DNA from: Siphonodentalium dalli
Taxonomy: Eukaryota; Mollusca; Scaphopoda; Gadilida; Siphonodentaliidae
Length of the DNA stretch: 64,000 bases
Direction: 5' to 3'
NCBI GenBank assembly: GCA_032622095.1
Contig: CP136065.1
Span: 24,503,141 to 24,567,140, forward strand
In this document: piece after piece, positions 37,197 to 49,215 of the stretch
Numbering within the stretch: position 1 is the first letter of the stretch
Layout: each line of letters opens with the position of its first letter
Program-made: the position numbers and the translations under genes
Notes under the pieces: generated by a model
What the model was told of the DNA's origin: nothing
Databases searched by the model: none
What the model saw: the letters and a program-made list of their open reading frames with translations, nothing else

Positions 37197-37560
37197 CTGA
37201 GTTGTCCCCTAATTACTGGGTCGTTGTTGTATCTGTGGAGTAGTTCAGCTTTGATGTGGATTGCCTTTTCATTTTGTGTAGGTCTTTGTTGAACCACTTG
37301 CATTTCTGACCTTTGCATTTATAGGGGTTTGGTTTCTTTTTTATCATTTTTTAATTTCATAGATTTATCTGCTGCTTATGTTATATCATTTTCTCGGTGT
37401 CTTCGGTTTTGGTAGATAGGAAATTTTCAAGTTTGTCTCGGATACTTCGACAATTCAGTGCATCTACTTAATTCAGTTGGTTGGCATCTTTCCAAACATA
37501 TGTATGGTGTATTTGTAAGTGGGGTTCCTCTTGTTTAACATGAAAAACGCTCTTTGTCGT
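37197..37560 (-). mobile_element. Possible LINE remnant between nuclease and reverse transcriptase
   Basis: Read on the - strand with frameshifts, it gives a Lys-rich segment with a KWFNKDL motif and, upstream, a 'LENFLSTKTEDTEKMI'-like helix. That resembles the linker between the endonuclease and the reverse transcriptase in non-LTR elements (a K.WF...L..KR pattern). Heavily decayed. The poly-C and poly-T runs at 37091-37195 may be its edge. Confidence 0.3.
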
Positions 37561-37664
37561 TTGTAATCGGCTGTGTTTTGGGCACCTGACCAACATTAAG
37601 CACCTGATGAAATTGCTTTAGTTGACCGTAGATATCGGGGCACAGAAAGGTCCATTATATGTGA

Positions 37665-38195
37665 TATTATAAAGTTATTATATAATGCTGTGTGCAGTAT
37701 GTGTTTTTCTTGTACTCGTCCAGGTTGTGGTGAAAAGTCATAAAGGACGAGACACGCAAGTCGAGTCCAATATGACTTTTCACCACAACCTGGACGAGTA
37801 CAAGAAAAACACATACGGTACACAATATTGTATGACATTTTTATTATCCATCTGTATGTTTATCCAAATTTTGGGAATAACACTTTTGTGGTTATTTTTG
37901 GTATTTGTCGCACTTTATTCTCTATAAAAGCCTGTATTTGATCATCAGAAAGCATCAGTAAACAGGGAAATAAAAATTAACTCAATGCGGAAGTGAAACG
38001 TCTGATATATCCACCAGATTGTTGCGCGCGCATCTCAATTTCACCGATTCATTTGGCAATAGAGTTACTTAGTGACGTCACTGAGTCCCGATAAAAAAGT
38101 CACATTGGACAATATGACTTTCGGGAGTCCAATATGACTTCCCGGATTATCATGTGACGGAATTTGCCAAATCAGATATAGTGTTAGTTAAGGGA
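37665..38195. mobile_element. Foldback-type element, short copy
   Basis: This is the inverse of the 17.2-18.45 kb element, without its central ~0.7 kb. It ends in ATAGTGTTAGTTAAGGGA (38178-38195), the complement of the other copy's left edge. A strong hairpin lies at 37686-37826 and CAATATGACTT motifs recur at 37771, 38110 and 38131. Confidence 0.7.
37686..37826. repeat. Near-perfect hairpin, ~53-bp arms
   Basis: 'gtgtgcagtatgtgtttttc' through 'ggttgtggtgaaaagtcat' is mirrored by 'atgacttttcaccacaacc' through 'gaaaaacacatacggtacac'. Loop of about 35 bases. Confidence 0.9.
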
Positions 38196-38431
38196 TCGAT
38201 ATAATAGGTTTGATTTAATTATTTTCTGGTTTTTGGTGTCAAATGGTATTTCTTATCTTTAACTCATCTGCGATATGACTCTAGGAATTTGAATTACATC
38301 CAATTGAAATGAACTATAATTATTAACCGATATCTTCGAATGGTGTACCCCGGTGCAGATATAGATAGTAATAAACTATTGAAAATTGATTTACTATCTG
38401 GAAGTCATACGTATGAATTGAATTGAATTGG

Positions 38432-39010
38432 ATATTTGTTTATTATATATAAATGCGTATACACACAACAATAATCGACAACACCCGGCCCATAGGGCCT
38501 ATAAGTCACTCTATTTCAAAATAAATATAATTATTAATTAATTGCGCGGCGTCGTTATTAATGTCTGTCTTTCTCTAAATGCACGGAACAGGAATTTAGC
38601 AGTTTGTCGCGGAAAGTTATCAAATAAATGTTTGGCCATATAAGTCAGAGAATTCACACCGTTGATGTGGAAATTGGCACTACGAAAAAAGTCCGTCCGG
38701 TAATTATCATATGCGTTGCACTGAAGTAAAAGATGGAGTTCGTCCTCCACAGAACACACATTTTCGGTCGACCAAGTCTAAATTTCGCCATCAACCGGTC
38801 TCTACACGTAGCGGCAGGATACCGCACCGAAATCGGGCAACAACTGAACGTTTTCCTTTACTAATGTTCAGTTTTACGTATGTTTCTGTGAGATATTTCG
38901 TTTTGAGGTCTTCATACAGTCTTAATTTATCAAGTCTATTTACATGACATGACAAATGTAACCCATAGTTGTTTTCCAACACGAACACTGTTCTGTCATC
39001 ATACAATGTA
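38432..39010 (-). mobile_element. LINE fragment: C-terminal region and 3' end
   Basis: Two - strand frames (38791-39006 and 38538-38759), joined by a frameshift, give a run with LRVETG, then CxxC-like residues, then EDELHLLLQC. This is the C-terminal Cys/His motif region of a non-LTR retrotransposon. The AATTC-type microsatellite at 38415-38430 lies at the expected 3' end. 5'-truncated and inactive. Confidence 0.65.
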
Positions 39011-39049
39011 GATACTGTCGGCTTTTTAATAAACTAAACATTGTGACAA

Positions 39050-39150
39050 CACCAATTCAATTTCAATTCAATTTATTCTCATCATCGAAATTTATACACA
39101 ACATATACTGGGTCAAATAGGTTCATAATCGACCTATACTATTCACATAT
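39050..39150 (-). mobile_element. 3' tail of a second LINE, - strand
   Basis: Read on the - strand, 'cgatgatgagaataaattg' is followed by a GAATT-type tail (39053-39071). This closely resembles the 3' end of the LINE at 44.24-44.9 kb ('cgatgagagtatcaaatg' plus GAATT repeats), so the two probably belong to one family. Confidence 0.45.
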
Positions 39151-39585
39151 TGGATTATTTTATTCCGAATGTAGAATGTGGGGGGGGGGGTCTAAAGCCG
39201 GGAAGCTCGATATGCCCTTTTTCTTTCACTCCTCATAGTATTTACCTTTATTATAATCAGAAATAAAAAATATAAATATAGCAATTTGACATCATTTTAG
39301 AATTTCTTTTGTTTCTGTTTTAATGGTGACGCAGTTACCCATTATGGGGGATGTTGATTCTGTGTAGATGTGGGTTGTCTAATTCCAGCTAAATCGCGCA
39401 CGGTGTATTTTATTTGGCCCTCGGCTGGATTCCTGTATCAGCACCATCATAGATGGTTTTGTCCAAGATAATGCATTTTTTTTGTAAATTGGCAGTTTCC
39501 TTGTTCTCTTTTAAAACAAAGGTGTAGTCTGGTAAGTCGATCTAGGTTGATTTAGAGCGTAATTCAAATTCAAATAACGCCAATA

Positions 39586-40040
39586 TGTGACCCGCCATAT
39601 CAAATCCAGTCGGAAGTCGGGATATTTTTACCCTGTGCCAATGCATTCTCTTATATATGCGAGTCAACCATAGGTCGCCTCGCATATATAAGAGAATGCA
39701 TTGGCCTAACAATTTTATCGTTTTTTAAATAAATGTTTCTTACAATTTTTAGGACATAAAATAAAAAACATCCATTACCCTGCAGGGAGCCCCACACATA
39801 TACAGAAGCATATAGAAGAGTGTCGTCTGCTCGTGTTTGTCTGGGGCTCTGTATGGGTGAAATTATAAAATTGTTAAAGAATACAAGAAAAAATTATTAA
39901 AATTGTAAAAAATTGTTAGGCCAATGCATTCTCTTATATATGTGAGGCGACCTATGGTCGACTCGCATATATAAGAGAATGCATTGGCACAGGGTAAACA
40001 AAATCCCGACTTCCGACTGGATGTGATATGGCGGGTCACA
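39586..40040. mobile_element. TGTGACCCGCC element with double-hairpin module, copy 1
   Basis: The outer inverted repeats start TGTGACCCGCCATATCAAAT and end in the complement. About 45 bases of outer repeat lead into ACCCTGTGCC and the left hairpin (about 39642-39708). The right hairpin is at about 39921-39988, next to GGCACAGGGTA. Flanking dinucleotides are TA on both sides. The core includes 'cctgcagggagccccaca'. No coding capacity. Confidence 0.9.
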
Positions 40041-40601
40041 TATGAGTTTATTATCAGGATAACAAGCCACGTTATACTACATGTAGTTAGTTTACTCCGT
40101 GTTTCTGATATTCGGAGACAGGGTGGGAGTTCCGTTCGAATTTCTCCCGACAACCGTTATACGCATGCGACAACGCAAAAGTAAACTAATATCAATTGCT
40201 TGTTCAAATATGGCACAATCACTCATTAGTAGACTTAATATATTTCTCAGAATGGAACTCACAGAGACACGCATTGGCTACGTACTAGCTGATTTAGTTC
40301 TTGTTGGCGTGACAAGATGTGTGAAGTATCGATATTAAATTCAGCATTAATAATACACCTTGTGTTACAAGTGTCTCTTCTGTCATTTTGTTTGACGTTC
40401 GTTAGTGGATACGGTAATTATATGCCATTTCCTAGATAAGTCGGTCATCATCTCGTCCTCATTAATATTGTATACATGATTGCAAGATAAATTATAGTTA
40501 TGTGAACTTCAAACCACATTAGGTCAATTATTAGCCAGCATACAACGGTGAGGTTTATATAATGGTTCACGCGACGAAATATGTCACATCCTGGCTTACG
40601 C

Positions 40602-41011
40602 CCAAGCCTGAGTTTAGTGTGCTTGTCATTTGCAGAATGAGGTCCCCATATGGTGAATTTAGTGACGCTATCCCGCATAGCGGGCTAGCATCACCTAATT
40701 CACCTTATGTGGACCTCATTCTGCATAGTATAATCTTATATGGGAGACATAGACTCAGATGAAATATGGTGAATATTGTGATGTACACCCATTGGGAACC
40801 TCGATTATGCAACGTGTTATCTGCCAATTTGGAGATATCGAGAAACTAAACTAAAAAAGAAATATAATCTATGTGAAGAAGTTTCTATAGAAAGTTGATA
40901 ATAAAGAAACTTTCCAGAGAAGATGAGGTCAAAGCAGAATGATGTCACAGAGGGTGAATTTAGTGATACTAGCCCGCTATGCTAGGCACAGGCACACTAA
41001 ACTCATGCTTG
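40602..41011. mobile_element. hAT-like double-hairpin MITE, copy 2
   Basis: Starts CAAGCCTGAGTTTAGTGTG and ends in the near complement (CACACTAAACTCATGCTTG). It is flanked by a perfect 8-bp duplication, CTTACGCC (40594-40601 and 41012-41019). The left hairpin is well kept (about 40633-40724); the right end hairpin is partly lost. Confidence 0.9.
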
Positions 41012-41359
41012 CTTACGCCCCAAAGCGCTCTCAGTGATTATATGTGCAAAAGGCATTTAACAGTCTGTAAAAATATCACCTCTAATTACCGGCTCACCAC
41101 TTTTCAGATGTACGCTCTTTATCAACAATAACTGGCTTCAGTCCACTATGGGCTTATTTCAGACTCCAATAAGTCCAATATGAACCACGAACCTACGTGA
41201 ATATTTTGGTCCTATATTAACATATTTGCAAGATATGTTGCTCTATTATCGCAATGAAACAAGGAGTTACAAGTTTACAACAAACAGTCAAGATCACATC
41301 ATTTTATATTGTGTTGCCAATGACTGTTGGCCTGGTCCCAAATGAAAAAGGTACATTTG

Positions 41360-41740
41360 TTAAAACCTTGGAACATATTCTCGCACAAATACGCATATAA
41401 TGGACCTATAATGTGAAATATGTACACAATGTGATTATTTGATTCTAAAATAAGAAGATAATGGATCATATTCGTTATTTAGTTTTATAGCGCGGGCCGC
41501 AATGAAAACACATGTTAAAGAGTTTACACCTGAACAGTGGTGAGTTGGCTTATTTGTGTTATTGTCCGCACATAATCTGCTTAGACACGCCACATTATAA
41601 GTCGATAATATGACTAAAACGCTCTCATATTCAGCACATTATCGACTCAAAATGAGGCGATTCTAAGCAAAGTATCTACATAAAATGTTATATTCTAAGC
41701 AAATAATGCTCGGATTTTGGGGAGAAAGCTGGATGTATAT
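41360..41740. repeat. Dispersed repeat, copy 2 of 3, with hairpin
   Basis: It matches 3985-4290 and 51495-51680. The inverted part at about 41572-41670 keeps the 'gtcgataat'/'attatcgac' pairing. Confidence 0.75.
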
Positions 41741-41838
41741 ATTGTCCTCTTAGAAATACCACAGGGTGTGATACAGACTGGGGCTAGATCTGACCTATGG
41801 CTGAAATTTTATAAACGCGCGAAAATTGTGAGTATAAA
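41728..41838. repeat. ~110-bp repeat shared with 43976-44088
   Basis: Shared landmarks are 'tattgtcctcttagaaatac', 'accacaggg.gtgatacaca/g' and 'ggttagatctgacctatgg'-like text, then 'ttataaacgcg.gaaaattg'. Identity is high, so the copies are related by duplication or transposition. Confidence 0.85.
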
Positions 41839-42454
41839 CAAAACAAGTTATATTATAAGCAGATAACGTGCGGGATTTTCTGGAGGCTGAATCATCGGTG
41901 TGTTCCATCAACATCATAAAAAACAGTCGCATTTCCAATGAACTTAGCAACATTATAAATAAGACTACCCATTTCCTAAACATTGAGCAGAAAACCAATG
42001 TGACTACCAAGTTCGCAGTATGTTAGTAAGACCTGGTGGCCATGTTTAAAGTAGTATCGACACATTGAACTTCATTGACAGGTATATGGAACGCTTTGTT
42101 GAGCATACTTGTTTTTATGCGCAGGCATTGGACCGAACAACAGACGTACTCGTCACCTCACGCTGACAGTGATCAATACCACCCGAGGGTCGTAGAAATT
42201 TAAATGCCATTTAAAAACCCGGAGATATAATCAATGAAGGCACAATATGCTTGTTTCAACTCCCAGCGTTGTGTTGTTAACATTGAAAGGTTTCTTGGCT
42301 GATATTCGATTTTAGGGTGCAAAGAAATACGATAAAAATCGTCGTTTAGACCACCCAGTGCTTTCGAACCTGCCAATACAGTCTACCTTGGAATAGTTTT
42401 TAATGTGTTCGTTACTAGATACTCATTCTCACGGGAAATCATCAGATACTAAAT
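41839..42454. other. No gene recognised
   Basis: No supported exon or repeat. Confidence 0.4.
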
Positions 42455-42985
42455 TTAAAGATACGGGGGACGTTGGCGGTGGGTATGCTGTTAAAATATT
42501 CACCTCCGTCAAAAACCGCCATAAACAGAAATAATTAATAAAATATAGACAGACCTTGTTCTTATACCAATCAGAAATATGGCATAAAAAGTATGTTATT
42601 GTCAAATGTTTTTTCCTTTGTTATGTAAACAAAATAAAAAAAAACGTTCCAGAACCTGGCTATTGTTTAGATCCGGATATGGTAAACATAAAGAGCGTTA
42701 TTTGTTACTGTTTTCCTGATATGTAAATAATAAAGAACGTTTATATCATTTGTGTGTGATTAACCAATAGAATTGCGCTGTGTTATGTAAACAGAATCAA
42801 AACTTCTGTAACACGAGCAAGCTCTTGTTTACGTACACCATCGTACGCCTTGACGACAATTTACTATTTACGCGCTGGTAATGTTTGGCATATGAACACA
42901 ACTATATATATTTTAATATTCCTTCTGTTGATGGCGATTTGAACAAATATGAATATTTCTGCAACGAACGCGCCCGTGCCTTTAA
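42455..42985 (+). mobile_element. TTAA-flanked MITE, family G copy 2
   Basis: TTAA at 42455-42458 and 42982-42985, with ends AAGATACGG and CCGTGCCTT. It is collinear with 55200-55704 and inverse to 7907-8409. Interior landmarks are 'ggcggtgggtat', 'gtcaaaaaccgcca' and 'gatatggtaaacataaagag'. Non-autonomous. Confidence 0.85.
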
Positions 42986-43049
42986 CAAATGGCCATGCTG
43001 ATTTTGTTATCTGAAGAGTTCCCACCAATGAACATGAATCCATTTGAGC

Positions 43050-43215
43050 TTGTATGATATATGTGCCTGTTTGTCGTCTGCTTATATCTCCAGAACATCC
43101 CCCCGGACGGATAATGGACCACTCAACGTATATAGTGTTACAACTGATGGGAAAGTCAATTTAGTAAAGACTAGGTCTAATATATTATCCAGTTGCCTGA
43201 TACGTTATTGTGTAT
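43050..43215. repeat. Diverged repeat, related to 43820-43970
   Basis: 'tatctccagaacatcc..cggacggataatggaccactc' resembles 'atcgcctaaatatccctcca..aataatagaccattc', and both lead into 'caatttagta'/'ccatttagta'. An old direct duplication is likely. Confidence 0.45.
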
Positions 43216-43975
43216 TCGTTGTTGCTTCCCACATTAGATTTGTAATTTATGTATAAAATAATACAAAATACAATATACTTGCACATGTATAACGGAAATA
43301 CAAAGAATACAAAAATAAAGATGAAAATTAAAACGTACCAATCTAGAAAGACCGACAGACAAGTAGGAAAATAAACGGACAAACAAGAAAATGGAGGGAG
43401 AGTTATATTGAATTTATAATACCAGGGGATTGACCGTCAAAAATGACAGGCGAAAGTATTGGGAATTTAATTGCATGTTATTATTCCTTCACCGTGACAA
43501 CTTCAACAATTGATGCAAGAATATATAACAATCGTGCATCACATATTGCAACACACTGAATTCACATAAACATTTCAGGGTTTTCTCTGACCCGCACCCA
43601 TTTGTACTGTAGTGGATGCTACAACGCCTTTATCGACGTATTTACATCCGGATATTGGAAAAAAAAGCCGAGGACAGTCCGACCGCAACGTGGCTGCATT
43701 GTTCTCAGAGGCGCCAATGCTTAGTGATTGTAAGAGAAACAATGTTTACGTCCTTTGAAAACACGTTCGGTCTCATGGGTTTCTTTAACCCTTTCTACAC
43801 TTAAGCATCATTGACGAGTAGTTATCCCAGACGAAATGCTGTACTTTTATTTATCTATCGTCTCCGTTTATCGCCTAAATATCCCTCCAAATCAATAATA
43901 GACCATTCGGATGTTCATTTTTTAACTGACTGGGAGAATCCATTTAGTATAGAAAGGGATTAACAAATAGGCGTG

Positions 43976-44088
43976 AAATGTTATGTATTTATCGTCCTCT
44001 TAGAAACACCACAGGGCGTGATACACATTGGGGTTAGATCTGACCTATGGGTATTTTGAAATATTATAAACGCGTGAAAATTGTGAGT
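43976..44088. repeat. ~110-bp repeat shared with 41728-41838
   Basis: Second copy of the repeat described at 41728. It lies just upstream of a LINE fragment. Confidence 0.85.
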
Positions 44089-44240
44089 TGGGTTTTAATT
44101 ATATATTAAACTGGTGTAAATTACTTACTTCAACATTATCAGCAACAGTGATTGTTGTAGAAACTAAATGTATCTGAAATGAAGCTAGATCGGTAACACT
44201 GATATATTCATAACTGCGGGCTCCAGGTTTCTGGGAATAT

Positions 44241-44899
44241 ATGCAGTTGGGCAGATTGACACGTGACTATCCTATATTGTTATCAAGAGTAGCAATCCTC
44301 ATACCACGGTGGGGAATCATTGTTTCGAAGTATATATCCTTAGATGACAACAGCGCCTTATTGACCATCCTAAGATTCAGAACTAGAAACCACAAATTAC
44401 CAGTGGAAACTGGTTCATGGATAAATACCCCTTATTCTGATAGGAAATGCACCTTATGTATGGAAGCGCTAGGAGACGAATACCACACCATGCTTATATG
44501 CCCGCAGTTAAGAGACCTGAGATTTAAATCTATTAAACCGTACTACTACAGTCGACCTAACGTTATGAAACTTCATGAACTATTTAACTCTAGCGGTACG
44601 AAAGCTATGAAAAAACTATCAATATTTATCAAAAAGGCCCAGCGTGAGATAAACCACTCCTGAGGCTTAACAACGTGTTACCCCTCCCCCATCCACCCCA
44701 TCCCCGGGACGAAATCTATACACATGGCTGCCAAACTACGCCAACATTTCTTATGAATACACAAATATCCCGTTTACTTCCCAATATATTCATATATCCA
44801 TATATACAATTGTGTAATGCATGCACTATAACACATCTGTTCTCAATATGTATTGTTATACGATGAGAGTATCAAATGAATTGAATTGAATTGAATTGA
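44241..44899 (+). mobile_element. LINE fragment: C-terminus, 3' UTR and GAATT tail
   Basis: A 140-residue frame (44241-44663) carries LPVETGSW, then RKCTLC, then GDEYHTMLICP, the C-terminal CxxC...H...C motif of non-LTR retrotransposons. It ends in a basic, Lys-rich tail and a stop. About 210 bases of 3' UTR and a GAATT microsatellite (44876-44899) follow, as expected for a true 3' end. The reverse transcriptase core is missing, so this is a 5'-truncated copy. Confidence 0.7.
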
Positions 44900-44981
44900 G
44901 GTCGGCGAGTACCGTGTAATCAAAATGTGTAAACGCACAAAACAAAACTATATGAGGAACTGACACAAAACATAGCATTTT

Positions 44982-45053
44982 GACTGTTACGAGTGTTTGT
45001 ATTTAGACTGTTACGAGTGTTTGTATTTAGACTGTTACGAGTGTTTGTATTTG
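44982..45053. repeat. 24-bp tandem repeat, 3 copies
   Basis: 'gactgttacgagtgtttgta' starts at 44982, 45006 and 45030, with identical copies. Confidence 0.95.
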
Positions 45054-45687
45054 TTCGGAAATACTGAGTAGTTTTCCATAACATTCTTGACAAAGTTGCC
45101 AGTCGGGGGTTCGTGAAACACCCACGTCCATATATAGGATAATCCTTCGACTGGCAACCGACGGTGAGTTTGGACACAAATGAGGTATCAGCTTGTTTGA
45201 CAAATAGTATAGCATATGCTCGTAGCTGCCAAAATACTATCTAATATATCAGTATCCTAGTTTATTACCCTTTTCCTCGTTTCTGGTCGTGTTTGCGGTC
45301 GCCTCGGCCATTTTGAATGTGTGAAACTCATCAACTCGAAACCACGTGATTTCCCACCGTGGTAGTGAGATATGTGTATTTCCTTAAACGGACATGACAA
45401 ATGTCTACGAAATTTGGAAGGAGATATAGGATGGGTTGATAGATATACTAAATATTTATATACCGGCATCATATGCTCTGAAAAATACTTCACATGGTCA
45501 CCAGTGGTCACAGCCATTTACCAGCTGTTTTAAATTTATCGCACATAGGTGGAAAAAACGGCTCTTTATTTCTACCATATATCAGGAATAGACTAACACA
45601 GAATGCTACTTTCTGTTCCATATCGTCACATGGCTTGTGTTTTGTTTGGAAACACCATGTTGAAAGTTGTTATGACTTCGATGCGTC

Positions 45688-45749
45688 TTTCTGTGACGTA
45701 TAATGCTCCTTCTGTGACGTATAATGCTCCTTCTGTGACGTATAATGTC
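45688..45749. repeat. 21-bp tandem repeat, 3 copies
   Basis: 'ctgtgacgtataatgctcct' recurs every 21 bases. Each copy has a TGACGTA core. I would not call it a regulatory site on this alone. Confidence 0.9.
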
Positions 45750-46169
45750 CGTAGAAAGGTAGTTATCGATCTATTTCGATACCGGGGTAATTCAGAAGCG
45801 AATATTATTAGTTGTATATTGGAGCGCAAACCGCCAGACAGGGCGCCCGTCTATCAGCGAGTGACCTTGACCCATCTTTAATGATGCCTTTGAAATTAAA
45901 TTCTGTGCCTCGACAAACATATTCTTGAAATGAAACTATTTGAATGAATCATCTCATAGATTGATCGCTTATTGTTTCTTTATTGTCGTGATTGAAAAAG
46001 TAAAAATAATAACTGTGAGAACCAGTCTAACAACACTGAATGAAATAGTTCCGTCGACAGATTGCACTAGTGCGATTCTGAGAATTATCACACGCCTGGA
46101 AACTCGTGCGATCATGCGAATTACGTTGATAGATATGTAATAAATATATTTATTACACGATCCTACCAT

Positions 46170-46700
46170 TATTCCATTCAATAAACCCATTCTATAAATT
46201 GTGATATTAAACGTTCGTTTAATAACAGGAAATAGTGCCAGGTGACCTTTGACTTCCGGTTTTTCGTCTTTTAACATTCCGTACGCTACGTCTCAAAAAT
46301 ACTATGACTTCCAATATTTTTCCAACAAACTATCATGACTGAAGAATTTGAAAAGTTATGTTATTAAATATACGCCATTAAAAGCGCCAAATAGTCTTTA
46401 TTTATCTGGGACTATTTCTTTACGCGGGCAAACAACGAATAGTTACGTGAAACGTCATCGCATGTCTTATAGAAGCCGATGTTAGTTTCTCGTTCCATTT
46501 GTTGATTTAAGTATGTTTTGTCGATGTTTTGGATCATGTAATAAATAGAATCTACAACTCGTCCCCAGTTTATAGCGGAAATTACAAAACTCGTCCAGTA
46601 AATTAGGTCTGGACCTCGCCAAAGGCTCGGTCCAGACCTAATTTACTGGACTCGTTTTGTAAATTCCGCTATAAACTGGGGACTCGTTGTAGATCCTCTA
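46170..46700. repeat. Host repeat with empty TTAA site and terminal palindrome
   Basis: This segment aligns with 63012-63918 over its whole length ('attaaacgttcgtt', 'gtctttatttatctgggact', 'tttctttacgcgggcaaaca', 'ggatcatgtaataaatagaa'). Here 'gttgatttaagtatgtttt' is uninterrupted, with TTAA at 46507-46510. In the other copy the same TTAA holds a 392-bp insertion. Confidence 0.92.
46550..46694. repeat. 145-bp near-perfect palindrome
   Basis: The left arm 'atctacaactcgtccccagt' is mirrored by 'actggggactcgttgtagat'. The centre is near 46618 ('ggacctcgccaaaggctcgg'). The homologous palindrome at 63782-63914 is much more diverged. Confidence 0.95.
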
Positions 46701-48040
46701 TATATTGCTCTCGCTTCCAGTAACTGGGACAGAAATCTACTATTTTAGAACACTACAAATACTGATTGAAGACAGAGCTGTTAAACTATATATTTGTTCC
46801 ACGTACATGACTATATTTTAGGGATTATCTGTGTTACCCATTTTCTAAGAAGGGCCTATTAAACCGACTCCGTCGCATCGTATAGGGCGAATACATGATA
46901 ATAAATGCCGATGTTAATGGCGAGAATTGGCTGAGTTTCTTGTATATGTAATTTGCTTGATCACTTGTAAATATTAATGTCACATGTATGCTTGTTTTGA
47001 TATTTTATCTCAAATACTGTATAATATGTACGGCTTTTATTGAGATTAAACAAATTCAAATATAATAAGGATATATGAGCATCGGCGGAATGATTGCGCA
47101 ACACACACACAATAAGATGGCACTATAGTGATGGTGCCTCCCATATATAATAGGTTGGAACAAAAGCCTGGTTTCCTGGCTACGTGAAGTCTGTCGATGA
47201 TACTAAATCAATCAAAACATGCTCATGCCTTCGCAGACAATGGCTTTCCTGTGCGCACGCAATGCCACCCTGAATGCGGCTTCGTTAGTCGTTACTAACG
47301 AGGTTTGACAACCAAAGGAAGAAATAATGAGTTATCTGCGGATAATCACAGGAAGTGGTGACGACGTAATCTCTATAATAATGACATTGACTGTCTGATG
47401 TGGTGTGTCGTGGCGTGCTCACATACAATGCCCTGTGGTCTAACTCTGCTGACCATCTAGCTTAATTATTTGGTCGATATATCGAACGAAGTGAACACAC
47501 CATTACTGCATAGTGCATGTTGGGCTCTGATTTTCCAATATCTGGCTTAATATACTTGATTGCCCGGACAACATTATCGTGTTTTGGTTATGCGTATTTG
47601 CGCACACGGACCGATGAGCCTTGGCGTACAAACTGTACACAGTTATGTTTGCTGTGTGTATTTCCGGGACTCGACTGTGACACTTGGCCAATTCGTCGTA
47701 TTTATTTTAGTCCAAATCGTTTAAACCTGATTTGGTAGTAATCTTTATACATAAGTACATGGTTTTGTGACATGAATTTGCTACGTACGACCTGTGAGTA
47801 AAAATGCAATATAACACTGATTATTATACATTGTTAATTTTATCACTAAAAAAAAGTCGGGTTTATTTATTTATCAATGGTTATGCATGAAATTGTGACA
47901 ATATGTCCGCATTGGAATAAGGAATACATTTTTAAGTACCGTCTTCTTTTTTTGTTTAAAGTATTCATTTCTTTTTTTGTTGTAAGTGTAAGCGGCGTGT
48001 GCCATTGGTTCAGTAATCAGTGTAAGTTGGTCTAAATTAC
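46701..48040. other. No gene recognised
   Basis: Intronic sequence. A small hairpin (cgttagt/actaacg at 47283-47301) is visible. No exon supported. Confidence 0.4.
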
Positions 48041-48114
48041 TGTGCGGGGTAGCGTCACTAAACTCAACCTCTGAGGATCGCATTCTGCAAATTACAGACA
48101 CTATTTAAGGCTTG
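48041..48114. mobile_element. Solo right end of a hAT-like MITE
   Basis: 'tagcgtcactaaactcaacc' through 'cattctgcaaattacagaca' and 'aaggcttg' match the right terminus of the 19.1/48.7-kb family. The left part is absent. Confidence 0.75.
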
Positions 48115-48159
48115 CTCGTGTACACGAATCAGTTTCCTTCCCTGTGAGTGGATCAAAAA

Positions 48160-48603
48160 TGTGACCCGCCATATCAAATCCAGTCGGAAGTCGGGATTTT
48201 TTTTACCCTGTGCCAATGCATTCTCTTATATATGCGAGTCGACCATAGGTCGCCTCGCATATATAAGAGAATGCATTGGCTTAACAATTTTTTATCATGT
48301 TTTTTAAATAATTGTTTCCTACAATTTTTAGGACATAAAATTAAAAAAACATCCATTACACATATATAGAAGCACATAGAAGAGTGTCGTCTGCTCATGT
48401 TTGTCTGGGGCTCTGTATGGGTGAAATTATAAAATTGTTAAAGAATACAAGAACAAATTATTAAAATTGTAAAAAATTGTTAGGCCAATGCATTCTCTTA
48501 TATATGCGAGCGACCTATGGTCGACTCGCATATATAAGAGAATGCATTGGCACAGGGTAAAAAAAATCCCGACTTCCGACTGGATTAGATATGGCGGGTC
48601 ACA
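48160..48603. mobile_element. TGTGACCCGCC element with double-hairpin module, copy 2
   Basis: Same outer ends, hairpins and core as 39586-40040, in the same orientation. It lies between two hAT-like MITE sequences. The flanking bases (AA on both sides) do not confirm the TA seen at the other two copies. Confidence 0.9.
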
Positions 48604-48737
48604 AATACGCCAACATTGGGATTAGAACCGGCTTCGTCTTCACTAGCGCAATTCTCAACACGCCTTGGGTAATGAACAGCCGTGGCCGCTTTTATGTCCA
48701 TTGGACCAAATAATACATGACCAAAATGCAACCTGAC

Positions 48738-49182
48738 CAAAATGCAAATAGCGTGTCTGTCAATGTGGAATGAGGTTCCCAGAGGGTGAATTTAGTGATG
48801 CTATCCCGCACAGCGGGCTAGCATCAACAAATTCACTCTATTGGAACCTCATTCTACTTAGGCCCTCTACTTCTATGGTAGACCTAGGATCAGATTGAAG
48901 TTCCCCAGTTGAAGTTGGTGATGTTCACCAATGGGCACCTCGAGTATGTAGTTTATCTTCTGCAAATTAGGGGGATATAGAAACTTCCCAGAAGGGAAAA
49001 CGTAACCAAAAACAATGTTTAATTTGATACTATAGATACTTCCCAGAAGATGAGGCCTAAGCAGAATCAGGTATCCAGAGTGTGAATAGGGTTATGCTAG
49101 CCCGCTGTGCGGGATAGCGTCACTAAATTCACCATCTGGGGACCTCATTCTGCAAATGACAGACACGCTATTTGCAGGCTTG
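48738..49182. mobile_element. hAT-like double-hairpin MITE, copy 3, next to a claudin-like exon
   Basis: The left end CAAAATGCAAATAGCGTG and the right end CACGCTATTTGCAGGCTTG pair. A perfect 8-bp duplication, AACCTGAC, flanks the element (48730-48737 and 49183-49190). End hairpins are at about 48768-48859 and 49069-49154. The right duplication ends 25 bases before the exon that starts at 49216, so its insertion replaced the region where a branch point would lie. Confidence 0.92.
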
Positions 49183-49215
49183 AACCTGACGTACACGTAT
49201 TTGTATATTCAACAG

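Noticed and set aside
48174-48398. Short frames with an 'LLYMRVDHRSPRIYKRMHW' peptide at many places
   Set aside because: The peptide is simply a reading of the module hairpin, found wherever the hairpin occurs and on both strands.
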